Assembly: GCF_029193575.1 (NCBI RefSeq)
Contig: NZ_JARGCS010000056.1
Span: 248,001-312,000 of the forward strand
Origin: Pseudomonas entomophila
Lineage (GTDB): Bacteria > Pseudomonadota > Gammaproteobacteria > Pseudomonadales > Pseudomonadaceae
Direction: 5' to 3'
Length of the DNA: 64,000 nt
Part shown: one piece after another, positions 49,947-61,021 of the stretch
Layout: each line of letters begins with the position of its first letter
Position numbering within the stretch: the stretch's first letter is position 1
Notes under the pieces: generated by a model
Seen by the model: only the letters and a program-made list of their open reading frames with translations
What the model was told of the DNA's origin: nothing
Databases searched by the model: none
Program-made: the position numbers and the translations under genes

Positions 49947-51890
49947 ATGTTCGGCTACCTCAACCACAAGCTTGGCAACCTGAGCGTCAGGCTCAAGCTC
50001 GCCCTGGGCTTCGCCGTGGTCCTGCTTCTCACCCTGGCAACCACCCTCAGCGGCTGGCGCGCCCTGGACGGCGCCATCATCCGCTCGGAACAGCTCAGCG
50101 AAATCACCGAGATCAATGACCTGACCAAGGACCTGCGCGCCGAGCGCATCACCTTCCGCGTGCTCGCCGACGACACCAGCAAGGCCCGCATCGCGCGCAT
50201 CCTCGATCAGCTGGACAGCAAGCTCACCTTGCTCACGCAACGCAGCCGCGTCGACGAGGCCCGCCAGTTGCTCACCCGAAAGCTTGAACAGCTGCAGCGC
50301 CTGCGCGAGGACTTCGTCGAACTGCAACGCGCCACCGGCACACGCATCACCCTGCGCGAGGCCATGCAAGCCAAGGTGCAAACCCTGGAAACGGTGATCG
50401 ACGACCTGCAGACCCAAGCTTTGCTCAAGATGCCCGGCGACAGCCAGGACAACGCGGCGCTTGGCATGATGGACACGCTCACCCGCCACGTCGACAGCGC
50501 CAATCAGCAAAGCCTGGTTCCCGCCTACACCTTCTCGCCCCTGGACAGCTTCGCCAAGGTCGGCGATACCGCCCTGAATGCTGCGGACGGCAGCCTTGAG
50601 CAGTTGTTGAAAGCCTTGTCGCCGCTGGGCCTTCCACGTGCCCTGAGCGAGCGCCCCAGAACCGAACTGGCGCAATACCGCGCCAGCCTCGACCAGTACC
50701 GGCGAGCCGCGATCCGTGTCGAACAGCTGCACAACGACATGGAGGCGATCGGCGACGACCTGAGCCAGGCCAGCCTGACGCTGGCCGAGCAGAAGGTCGC
50801 CCAGCGCGACCACGAGGCAACGGCAGCGCGCTCGGTGATCACCAGCGTGGCCCTGCTGGCCCTGGGGCTCGGGGTGCTGGCCGCCTGGCTGATCACCCTG
50901 CAGATCACCCAGCCGCTGCGCCAAGCCCTGGCCCAGGCGGCGCGCATCGCCCGTGGCGACCTCAGCCAGGTGGAGCCGGCCACGCGCCGCGACGAGATGG
51001 GCCAGTTGCAGAACAGCATGCGCGACATGACCTTGAGCCTGCGCGAGCTGATCGGTGGCATCGACCGCAGTGTCAGCCACCTGTCCATCGCGGCTTCGCA
51101 ACTGGCGACCAGCAGCGAAGACACCAAGGACCGCATCAACCAGCAGCGCGAGGAAACCGACCAGGTCGCCACGGCGATGAACCAGATGAGCGCCACGGTT
51201 CAGGAAGTGGCGCAGAACGCCGAGCACGCTTCGCTCGCCGCCACCGACGCCGACCACCAGGCGCAGATGGGCGACCAGGTGGTGAACGAGGCCATCGCGC
51301 AGATCGAGCAACTGGCCGGACAGATGAACCGCTGCCTGGCGTCCATGCAGCACCTGGCGGGGGAAAGCCAGCGTATCGGCAGCATCCTCGACGTGATCAA
51401 GTCGGTATCCGAGCAAACCAACCTGCTGGCCCTCAACGCCGCCATCGAGGCGGCGCGGGCCGGCGAAGCCGGGCGCGGTTTCGCCGTGGTCGCCGACGAG
51501 GTGCGCGGGCTGGCGCAGCGCACGCAGCAGTCGACCGAGGAAATCGAGCAGTTGATCGACAGCCTGCACAGCGGCACCGACGAGGTCACCGGGCTGCTCG
51601 ACAGCAGCAAGCGCCTGACCGAACAGAGCGTCGAACTGAGCCGCCGGGCGGGCGATGCGCTGGGGCAGATCACCCGCACGGTCTCGACCATCCAGGGCAT
51701 GAACCAGCAGATCGCCACGGCCAGCGAGGAGCAGAGCGTGGTGGCCGAGCAGATCAACCGCAGCGTGATCAATGTGCGCGTGGTTTCGGACCAGACCAGC
51801 ACGGCCAGCGAAGAGACCGCGGCGTCCAGTGGGGAACTGGAGCAGTTGGGCCAGGAGTTGCGCGGGATGCTGGGGCGGTTCAGCCTTTGA
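49947..51890 (+). CDS. Methyl-accepting chemotaxis protein, tandem paralogue
   Basis: A 647-residue receptor of the same layout as its neighbour. TM1 is at about 19-38, a helical ligand domain spans about 40-292, TM2 is near 295-315, HAMP follows (PLRQALAQAARIARGDLSQV), and the signalling tip is QTNLLALNAAIEAARAGEAG near 490-510. The cytoplasmic domain is highly similar to that of the upstream copy, whereas the ligand domains differ greatly, as expected for a duplication followed by a change in ligand. A GGAG site lies upstream of ATG 49947. Ligand unknown. It converges with the ABC transporter ATPase gene, with a REP pair between. Confidence 0.9.
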   Translation: MFGYLNHKLGNLSVRLKLALGFAVVLLLTLATTLSGWRALDGAIIRSEQLSEITEINDLTKDLRAERITFRVLADDTSKARIARILDQLDSKLTLLTQRSRVDEARQLLTRKLEQLQRLREDFVELQRATGTRITLREAMQAKVQTLETVIDDLQTQALLKMPGDSQDNAALGMMDTLTRHVDSANQQSLVPAYTFSPLDSFAKVGDTALNAADGSLEQLLKALSPLGLPRALSERPRTELAQYRASLDQYRRAAIRVEQLHNDMEAIGDDLSQASLTLAEQKVAQRDHEATAARSVITSVALLALGLGVLAAWLITLQITQPLRQALAQAARIARGDLSQVEPATRRDEMGQLQNSMRDMTLSLRELIGGIDRSVSHLSIAASQLATSSEDTKDRINQQREETDQVATAMNQMSATVQEVAQNAEHASLAATDADHQAQMGDQVVNEAIAQIEQLAGQMNRCLASMQHLAGESQRIGSILDVIKSVSEQTNLLALNAAIEAARAGEAGRGFAVVADEVRGLAQRTQQSTEEIEQLIDSLHSGTDEVTGLLDSSKRLTEQSVELSRRAGDALGQITRTVSTIQGMNQQIATASEEQSVVAEQINRSVINVRVVSDQTSTASEETAASSGELEQLGQELRGMLGRFSL

Positions 51891-51897
51891 TGGCCCT

Positions 51898-51980
51898 ATC
51901 GCGGGGCAAGCCCGCCCTACAGGTAAGGCGCCGCCCTGGAAATCGGCGGTGTGCCTGCAGAAACGGGCTTGCCCCGCGAT
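51898..51980. repeat. REP inverted pair between chemoreceptor and ABC ATPase gene
   Basis: ATCGCGGGGCAAGCCCGCCC then TACAGG is matched by the inverted arm AAACGGGCTTGCCCCGCGAT. It lies between convergent genes and can serve both as a terminator. Confidence 0.9.
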
Positions 51981-51994
51981 GAGCCCAGCGCCGC

Positions 51995-52729
51995 TTACAG
52001 CACCTGGCGCAGGAACGCCTGGGCGCGCGGGTCCTTGGGCGAGGCGAAGAACGCCTCGGGCGGCGAATCCTCCAGCAGCTTGCCGTGATCGAAGAACAGC
52101 ACCCGGTCGGCCACTTCCCGGGCAAAGCCCATCTCGTGGGTCACGCAGACCATGGTCATGCCTTCCTGGGCCAGGGTCTTCATCACGTCCAGCACCTCGC
52201 CGACCATTTCCGGGTCGAGCGCCGAGGTCGGCTCGTCGAACAGCATCACCTTCGGGTCCATCGCCAGTGCCCGGGCGATGGCCACCCGCTGCTGCTGGCC
52301 ACCCGACAGGCGCGAGGGGTATTCATTGGCCTTCTGGCCGATGCCGACCTTCTCCAGCAACGCCCGCGCCTTGGCCTCGCGCTCGGCCTTGTTGCGCTTG
52401 CGCACCACCTTCTGCGCCAGGCACAGGTTCTCCAGCACGGTCATGTGCGGGAACAGGTTGAAGTGCTGGAACACCATGCCGACTTCGCGGCGGTAGGCGT
52501 TGATGTCGGTCTTGGGGTCTTCCAGGCGCAGGCCGTCGATGGCCACGTGGCCTTCGTCGAAGTGCTCCAGGCCGTTGAGGCAACGCAGGAAGGTCGACTT
52601 GCCCGAGCCCGAAGGGCCGAGCACAACCACCACCTCGCCCTTGGCCACCTGGGTGGACACGTTGTCCACCGCACGCACCACCTGGCCCCGGGTGTCGAAG
52701 ACTTTCAGCAGTTCACGAACTTCAATCAC
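51995..52729 (-). CDS. Polar amino-acid ABC transporter ATP-binding protein
   Basis: A 244-residue ATPase of the GlnQ/HisP group. Walker A is LGPSGSGKST, the signature LSGGQQQRVAIARALA, Walker B VMLFDEPTSALDPE, and VTHEMGFAREVADRVLFFD holds the switch His. The start is taken as GTG 52729 because GGAGG lies ten bases upstream; the longer TTG start at 52738 has the same GGAGG only one base away. It overlaps the permease gene by eight bases. It is the last gene of the SBP-permease-ATPase unit, with only one permease gene, so the permease must act as a homodimer. Confidence 0.95.
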   Translation of the reverse strand: MIEVRELLKVFDTRGQVVRAVDNVSTQVAKGEVVVVLGPSGSGKSTFLRCLNGLEHFDEGHVAIDGLRLEDPKTDINAYRREVGMVFQHFNLFPHMTVLENLCLAQKVVRKRNKAEREAKARALLEKVGIGQKANEYPSRLSGGQQQRVAIARALAMDPKVMLFDEPTSALDPEMVGEVLDVMKTLAQEGMTMVCVTHEMGFAREVADRVLFFDHGKLLEDSPPEAFFASPKDPRAQAFLRQVL

Positions 52730-53684
52730 TTTGCGCAAGCCTCCGCTCGAGCCGACTGGCGATGTGCGACAGCGGCAGGTTGATCAGCAGGTACAGGCCT
52801 GCCACGCAGAACCAGATCTCGAAGGTCGAGAACGAGGTGGTGATGGCCTCGCGACCGCTCTTGGTCAGCTCGGTGATGGCGATCACCGACACCAGCGAGG
52901 TGTCCTTGACCAGGCTGATGAACTGCCCGGCCAGCGGCGGCAGCACGCGCTTGAACGCCTGCGGCAGGATCACGTGGCGCATCGACTGGGCGCCGTTCAG
53001 GCCCAGCGAGCGCGCCGCCTCGTTCTGCCCCTTGGCGATCGACTGCACGCCAGCGCGGACGATCTCGGCCACGTAGGCGCCGGTGAACAGCGCCAGCGCC
53101 GCAACGCCTGCGAACTCGCGGGACAGGTTGAGCACGGTGCCGATGAAGAAGTAGAAGATGAAGATCTGCACCAGCAGCGGTGTGCCGCGCACCAACTCGA
53201 CGTACACCGTGGACAAGTCGCGCAGGGTCGGGTTGTTCGACAGCCGGCACAGCCCGGCGAACAGGCCGATCAACAAACCCAGGGCGCCGGACACCAAGGA
53301 GATCCACAAGGTGGTCCACAGGCCCCAGGCCAGCGGGCCGGCGGCCCAGTAGCGGGTGACGCCGATGGCGTCGCCCTCGGCAACGTCGTCGCCGCGGCTC
53401 AGTTGCAGGCTGTCCTTGGCCACGTCCAGCACCTGCTGGTCGCCGCCTTCGTCCTTGAGGGTGACGCGCGCGCTGTCGCCGGAGACGACGATGTCCTCGA
53501 CCGTGCCGTAGCCGGCCGCCCGCTGCACGTCCTCTGCCTTGTAGGCGAAGTACTGCGGCACGCGGTTCCAGCGCCACTCGTAGGAGATCATCGAGGTGGC
53601 CAGGTACAGGCTGAACGCCAGGCCCACCAAGACCAGCGCGGTCAGCGCGTGCCAGGGCCACAGGGCTTTCTTGTGTTTGATCAC
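52722..53684 (-). CDS. Polar amino-acid ABC transporter permease with extended N-terminal insert
   Basis: A 320-residue permease of the HEAAP family. After an N-terminal membrane helix (about 10-32) there is an insert of about 75 residues outside the core (about 35-110, with YGTVEDIVVSGDSARVTLKD), then four or five helices. The EAARSLGLNGAQSMRHVILP loop that contacts the ATPase is complete. Most polar amino-acid permeases are about 220-240 residues, so the insert is distinctive and probably lies in the periplasm. The gene lies 147 bases after the binding-protein gene. Confidence 0.92.
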   Translation of the reverse strand: MIKHKKALWPWHALTALVLVGLAFSLYLATSMISYEWRWNRVPQYFAYKAEDVQRAAGYGTVEDIVVSGDSARVTLKDEGGDQQVLDVAKDSLQLSRGDDVAEGDAIGVTRYWAAGPLAWGLWTTLWISLVSGALGLLIGLFAGLCRLSNNPTLRDLSTVYVELVRGTPLLVQIFIFYFFIGTVLNLSREFAGVAALALFTGAYVAEIVRAGVQSIAKGQNEAARSLGLNGAQSMRHVILPQAFKRVLPPLAGQFISLVKDTSLVSVIAITELTKSGREAITTSFSTFEIWFCVAGLYLLINLPLSHIASRLERRLAQSD

Positions 53685-53831
53685 GTGGGTGCTTCCGTAA
53701 ATGCGAACGCGCAGGGGTTGCCTGGAGGTCAGTCAGTCAGGGGGGCCAGTACGGACAACCCACCTCTTCGACCAACCACCCAAGGCGCCACCTGCGCGTC
53801 GGGGTTGGGGCCTGGGCTTGTGGCCTGGGCC

Positions 53832-54632
53832 TTATTCCATGTCCTTCAGCCAGTCCTTGTTCTTGAACCACTTGTCGTGGATACGATCGTAGGTCCCGTC
53901 ATGCTTGATCTGGTGCAGGAAGTTGTTGATGAAGTTGAGGCTGTCGTAGTCACCTTTCTTCAGGCCGAAGGCCAGCGGCTCGAAGGTGAAGGGCTCTTCC
54001 AGGAACAACAGCTTGCCGGCGCCGGCCTTCTCCACCGCCACCACGTTGTACGGCCCGTCGTAGACGAAGGCATCGGCCTTGCCGTTGACCACGTCCATCA
54101 CCCCTTCCTGCTCGTTGTCGTAGCCGTGGTACTTGGCCTTGCCGATCAGCTTCTTGGCGACCATTTCGCCCGTGGTGCCCAGCTTGGAAGTGATGCGGTA
54201 CTTCTCGTTGTTCAGGTCCTTGTACGACTTGATCTCACCCGCCAGTTCCTTGCGGATCAACAGGGTCTGGCCAACGACGATGAAGGGTTCGCTGAAGTTC
54301 AGGCGCAGGTTGCGTTCCTGGGTCAGGGTCATGCCGCTGCCGATCATGTCGAACTTGTCGGTCAACAGCGCCGGGATGATGCCGTCGTAGGCGGTGGAGA
54401 CGGTTTCCAGCTTGACGCCCATGGACTTGGCCATGGCCTTGAGGATGTCCACCTCGAAGCCGACGATCTCGCCGCGCTTGTTGGTCATCTCGAACGGCAT
54501 GTAGGTCGGGTCCATGCCCACACGCAGCGTGCCGCGCTTGACCGCATCGTCGATGGCGCCCGCCTGGGCGGCCGAGACCGCGACCAGCGCGGTAACGCCG
54601 AGCAGCATGCGCGACAGGTATTTCTTCATCAT
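53832..54632 (-). CDS. Periplasmic amino-acid-binding protein of the ABC transporter
   Basis: A 266-residue family-3 solute-binding protein. The signal peptide (residues 1-24, LLGVTALVAVSAAQA) is followed by KRGTLRVGMDPTYMPFEM, VGFEVDILKAMAKSMGVKLE and DMIGSGMTLTQERNLRLNFS, the standard lobe motifs. The ligand is probably a polar or acidic amino acid; which one cannot be read safely. The start could be either of two adjacent ATGs (54632 or 54629), preceded by AGGGGACC. It is the first gene of the operon, with a long leader that holds a palindrome. It diverges from nothing; opgH lies upstream on the same strand. Confidence 0.92.
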   Translation of the reverse strand: MMKKYLSRMLLGVTALVAVSAAQAGAIDDAVKRGTLRVGMDPTYMPFEMTNKRGEIVGFEVDILKAMAKSMGVKLETVSTAYDGIIPALLTDKFDMIGSGMTLTQERNLRLNFSEPFIVVGQTLLIRKELAGEIKSYKDLNNEKYRITSKLGTTGEMVAKKLIGKAKYHGYDNEQEGVMDVVNGKADAFVYDGPYNVVAVEKAGAGKLLFLEEPFTFEPLAFGLKKGDYDSLNFINNFLHQIKHDGTYDRIHDKWFKNKDWLKDME

Positions 54633-54676
54633 CACCAGGTCCCCTAGCAAGAAGTACGCAGAATTTTATTGTCTCG

Positions 54677-54698
54677 GCACGATCGTACCGATCGGTGC
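54677..54698. promoter_or_regulatory. Palindromic candidate operator upstream of the ABC binding-protein gene
   Basis: GCACGATCG-TAC-CGATC-g-GTGC is an inverted repeat with one extra base, 45-66 bases upstream of the start. A TAAAAT -10-like box lies just beside it on the minus strand, so a regulator bound here would affect that promoter. Confidence 0.4.
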
Positions 54699-54796
54699 GT
54701 TATGTCGGGTGGGATGCTAACGCATGCGCGGCCTTGGACCTAGAGCCGGGGGGGACTTTGTTGGCCAAAAATCGGTGCTTTGGCCACTGCAACGCA

Positions 54797-54862
54797 ATCG
54801 CGGGGCAAGCCTGCTCCTACAGGGGGTGTGAGACCCTTGCAGGAGCGGGCTTGCCCCGCGAT
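54797..54862. repeat. REP inverted pair after opgH
   Basis: ATCGCGGGGCAAGCCTGCTC then CTACAGG and the inverted arm GCAGGAGCGGGCTTGCCCCG then CGAT form a near-perfect hairpin eight bases beyond the opgH stop. It is a likely end of the opgGH transcript. Confidence 0.9.
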
Positions 54863-54870
54863 GCGGTGGA

Positions 54871-57436
<2,566 letters not shown>

Positions 57437-57444
<8 letters not shown>

Positions 57445-59185
57445 CGGCAGGCAACTGATAGCTCCAGGTTTCGGTCAGCACCTTCTCGGTGCTGGCCGGG
57501 GCCCCGTTGGTGGGTGCCGCGTCGGCGGCGGGTTGCTCGGCAGGCTGCTCGGCCTTGGCGGCCTTGGCGTGCTCTGCCTTGGCGTGCTTGGCGGCGGCCT
57601 TGTCCTGCTTGGTGTCCTTGGCCGGGGCGGCTTCCTTCGGCGCTTCCACCGGCACGTCACGCACCAGCGCGGCGCGCATTTCGGTGGCTTTCTTCGGATC
57701 CTGCACCTTCAGCCGCAGGGTCAGGCGCCAGCCCTTGATCTCAGGGTTATAGCGCAGGTTGTTCTCGACCACCTCGGCATTTTCGCCAACGCTGATCTGG
57801 CTGCGTACCGCGGTGTCTTCCGGCAGCGCGGCCAGGGCCGGGCCGTGGAAGTCGACCAGGAAGGCGACGCTGCCATCCGGCTGGCGGATCAGGTTGGACT
57901 GCTTGACGTCACCGGTCGAACGCAGGGTCTGCTTGACCCAGCCCAGGTCCGGGGCCTGGAACTTCGGCTCGTCGATGGTCCAGTGCAGGCGGTAGTCGTA
58001 TTCGAACGGTTTGCCGGGCTCCGGCAGTTTTTCCGGGCTCCAGAAGGCAACGATGTTGTCGTTGGTCTCGTCGGCGGTCGGGATCTCGACCAGGTCGACA
58101 GTGCCCTTGCCCCAGTCGCCCTTCGGCTCGATCCAGGTGCTCGGACGCTTCTGGTAGTTGTCGTCGAGGTCTTCGTAGTCGCTGAAGGCGCGCTGGCGCT
58201 GCATCAGGCCGAAACCACGCGGGTTCTCGACGCTGAAGTTGCTCACGGCCAGGTGTTTCGGGTTGTTCAGCGGGCGCCACAACCATTCGCCGTTGCCGGC
58301 GTGGATGGAAAGGCCTTCGGAGTCGTGCAGGGCCGGGCGGTAGTTCATCACCCGCGACGGCTGGTTGGGGCCGAACAGGTACATGCTGGTCAGCGGCGCG
58401 ATGCCCAGGCGGCTGACGTGGTCACGCAGGAACACGCGGGACTTGACGTCGACGATGGTGTCGTTGCCCGGGCGCACGGTCAACTTGTAGGCGCCGGTGG
58501 AGCGCGGCGAATCCAGCAGGGCGTAGATCACCAGGTGCTTGTCGGCCGGCTTGGGCTTCTCGACCCAGAACTCGGTGAAACGCGGGAACTCTTCGCCCGA
58601 CGGCAACGCGGTGTCGATCGCCAGGCCACGGGCCGACAGGCCGTAGGCATGGCCCTTGCCGACCACGCGGAAGTAGCTGGCGCCGAGCAGGGTCATGATC
58701 TCGTCCTGCTTGTCGGCCTTGTTGATCGGGTAGAGCACGCGGAAGCCGGCGTAGCCCAGGTTCTTGGTGGCGTCCGGGTCGTGCGGCACGTCACCGAACT
58801 CGAAGCGGCTCGGGTCGTACTTGATTTCCTCGACCTTGTTGGCGGTGACCTCGTTGATCTTCACCGGCGTGTCGAAGTGCATGCCCTGGTGATAGAAGGA
58901 CAGCTTGAACGGGGTCTTGTCCGACGCCCACTCGGCTTTTTCCTGGAGGAAGCGGATCTTCTGATAGTCCGCGTATTTCATGTCGCGGAACACCGGTGGC
59001 AGGTTGCTCTTCGGTGCTTCGTATTTCTGGCCGGCCAGATCCTTTGCCTTGGCTGCAACATCGTCAAGATTGAATGCCCACAGCTGGCCGGCGCTCATCA
59101 GGCCAACCAGCGCTGCGCCTGCCAACAAGGCCGAGCGCAGCCGATTGCCGGGAATTCTTGGTGCATTACAGGGACTTACAATCAC
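57437..59185 (-). CDS. opgG: Glucans biosynthesis protein OpgG (MdoG)
   Basis: A 582-residue periplasmic protein needed to build or branch osmoregulated periplasmic glucans. After a signal sequence (hydrophobic ALLAGAALVGLMSAG, cut near LWA) comes FNLDDVAAKAKDLAGQKYEA, the family start, and NPRGFGLMQRQRAFSDYEDL with other blocks of the OpgG beta-sandwich. The last 90 residues form an Ala/Lys-rich extension (about 500-565: KAAAKHAKAEHAKAAKAEQP) that E. coli OpgG lacks. GTG 59185 is chosen since CGAGGG lies about seven bases upstream; the ATG at 59212 has no ribosome site. Confidence 0.95.
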
Positions 59186-59408
59186 GAGCAACCCTCGCCG
59201 AAAACAGATCATGAAACCAACGGCCAGCGACCAATGCCGGGTTGGCGAGCACTGTTCGGACCCCGTAAGGGCCTAATGATTCCCCAAACGGATCCAGACA
59301 ATGCTCAAGTCGGAGTAAAACGAACCTGCGAACGCAGGCCCACGCAGCGCGCGATTATCCAGCAGGCCGCGTTACAACGCATCAGGCTGAACAAACTATT
59401 TATCGTAC

Positions 59409-59442
59409 AAAACCCCTTGTTTCCTACAAACAAGGGGTTTTT
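59409..59442. terminator. Bidirectional terminator between dtd and opgG
   Basis: AAAACCCCTTGTTT / AAACAAGGGGTTTT is a perfect 14-base stem with a five-base loop, with runs of T on the plus strand and GGGGTTTT on the minus strand. It begins six bases after the dtd stop on the minus strand and separates dtd-pip from opgGH. Confidence 0.92.
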
Positions 59443-59447
59443 TGACC

Positions 59448-59885
59448 TCACATTTGTAACATAAATGTTACGGGGCCATCATTGACCAGATGCACCTGCA
59501 TATCTGCCCCGAAGCGGCCACTGGCCACTATCGGGTGCTGGCTCCGTGCCTGTTCTAAAAGATAGTCGAAAAGCTCCGCGCCGAGGGCCGGTGGCGCGGC
59601 GGTCGAGAAGCTCGGGCGCATGCCATTGCGCGTGTCCGCCGCCAGGGTGAACTGCGACACCAGCAGCAGGCCGCCGCCGGTGTCCTTGAGCGAACGGTTC
59701 ATCTTGCCCTGCTCGTCGCTGAACACTCGGTAGTTCAGCAGCTTGTGCAACAGCTTATCGGCAAGCGCCGGCGTATCTTCAGGCTCCACGGCCACCAATA
59801 CCAGTAGTCCCTGATCGATGGCGCCGATCACCTCCCCTTGCACTTCCACCCGCGCGCAGCGTACCCGTTGCAGCAGGCCCTTCAT
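59448..59885 (-). CDS. dtd: D-aminoacyl-tRNA deacylase
   Basis: A 145-residue enzyme that hydrolyses D-amino acids (and glycine) from mischarged tRNA. It begins MKGLLQRVRCARVEVQGEVI, has LLLVSQFTLAADTRNGMRPS (the SQxT motif) and ends LVNDGPVTFMLQM with the NxGPxT motif, both required for proofreading by a cross-subunit Gly-Pro. Length is typical. Its start overlaps the pip stop by four bases, so dtd is the second gene of the pip-dtd unit. A strong terminator follows. Confidence 0.97.
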   Translation of the reverse strand: MKGLLQRVRCARVEVQGEVIGAIDQGLLVLVAVEPEDTPALADKLLHKLLNYRVFSDEQGKMNRSLKDTGGGLLLVSQFTLAADTRNGMRPSFSTAAPPALGAELFDYLLEQARSQHPIVASGRFGADMQVHLVNDGPVTFMLQM

Positions 59886-60853
59886 GCTTCTTCCAGCGGC
59901 AAGTCAAGCAAACGCCGGGCCATCTGGTCGGCGGCGCGCACCAGGGCATCGGTGATGCCAGGTTCGGAGGCCGCGTGGCCCGCATCGCGGATCACCTTCA
60001 GCTCGCTGTTCGGCCAGGCCTGGTGCAGTTCCCAGGCGTTGTCCAACGGGCAGATCACGTCGTAGCGACCATGCACGATCACCGCCGGCAGGTGGGCGAT
60101 CTTCGGCATGTCGCGGATCAGTTGGTCCGGTTCGAGGAAGGCATTGTTCATGAAATAGTGGCATTCGATTCGGGCGATCGACAATGCGCGCTGCGGCTCG
60201 GAGAAGCGGTCGACCACCAGCGGGTTGGGGCGCAGGGTCGCGGTGCGGCCTTCCCAGGTGGACCAGGCCTTGGCCGCGTGCATCTGGGCGATCTGGTCGT
60301 TGCCGGTCAGGCGCTTGTGGAAGGCCTTGACCAGGTCGCCGCGCTCCTCGGCGGGAATCGGCGCCAGGTAGTCCTGCCAGTAGTCGGGGAACAGGCGGCT
60401 GGCGCCTTCCTGGTAGAACCAGTGGATCTCCTGCGGGCGGCACAGGAAGATGCCGCGCAGGATCAGGCCATGGACCCGCTCGGGGTGGGTCTGGGCGTAG
60501 GCCAGGGCCAGGGTCGAGCCCCAGGAGCCGCCGAACAGCACCCACTTGTCGATCCCCAGGTGCTCGCGGATACGCTCCAGGTCCTCGATCAGGTGCCAGG
60601 TCGTGTTGTTCTCCAGGCTCGCATGGGGCGTGGAGCGGCCACAGCCGCGCTGGTCGAAGGTGATGATGCGGTACAGGTTCGGGTCGAAATAGCAGCGGCT
60701 CTGGGCATCGCAGCCCGAGCCCGGGCCACCGTGGATGAACACCACCGGCAGACCCTCGGGCGAACCACTTTCATCGACATACAGCACATGCGGCGCTTGC
60801 ACGGCCAGATCGTGCCGGGCGTAGGGTTTGATCTGCGGGTACAGGGTCTGCAT
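59882..60853 (-). CDS. pip: Proline iminopeptidase
   Basis: A 323-residue alpha/beta hydrolase that releases N-terminal proline. HGGPGSGCDAQSRCYFDPNL is the oxyanion region of the family, FDQRGCGRSTPH follows, and the nucleophile elbow is GGSWGSTLALAYAQTHP with Ser near 113; Asp near 270 in GRYDVICP and His near 298 in DAGHAASEPG complete the triad. It is cytosolic. It begins the pip-dtd operon and diverges from the large protein at 61022. Between them about 170 bases carry no recognisable motif. Confidence 0.95.
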   Translation of the reverse strand: MQTLYPQIKPYARHDLAVQAPHVLYVDESGSPEGLPVVFIHGGPGSGCDAQSRCYFDPNLYRIITFDQRGCGRSTPHASLENNTTWHLIEDLERIREHLGIDKWVLFGGSWGSTLALAYAQTHPERVHGLILRGIFLCRPQEIHWFYQEGASRLFPDYWQDYLAPIPAEERGDLVKAFHKRLTGNDQIAQMHAAKAWSTWEGRTATLRPNPLVVDRFSEPQRALSIARIECHYFMNNAFLEPDQLIRDMPKIAHLPAVIVHGRYDVICPLDNAWELHQAWPNSELKVIRDAGHAASEPGITDALVRAADQMARRLLDLPLEEA

Positions 60854-61021
60854 TGCGCACTCCGTGTGAGGATTTTATCTGCCGTTGGGCATCATAAACC
60901 TGAATCGTGCTTTGAGCATGCCCTCTCGCCATGCAACGCGGCAGCGTCACACATAACTACCTCAGGATGGCCTGGGCCGACGCCCACACTGCCGAGCCCA
61001 CTTCACCCACAGGGCTTCGGC

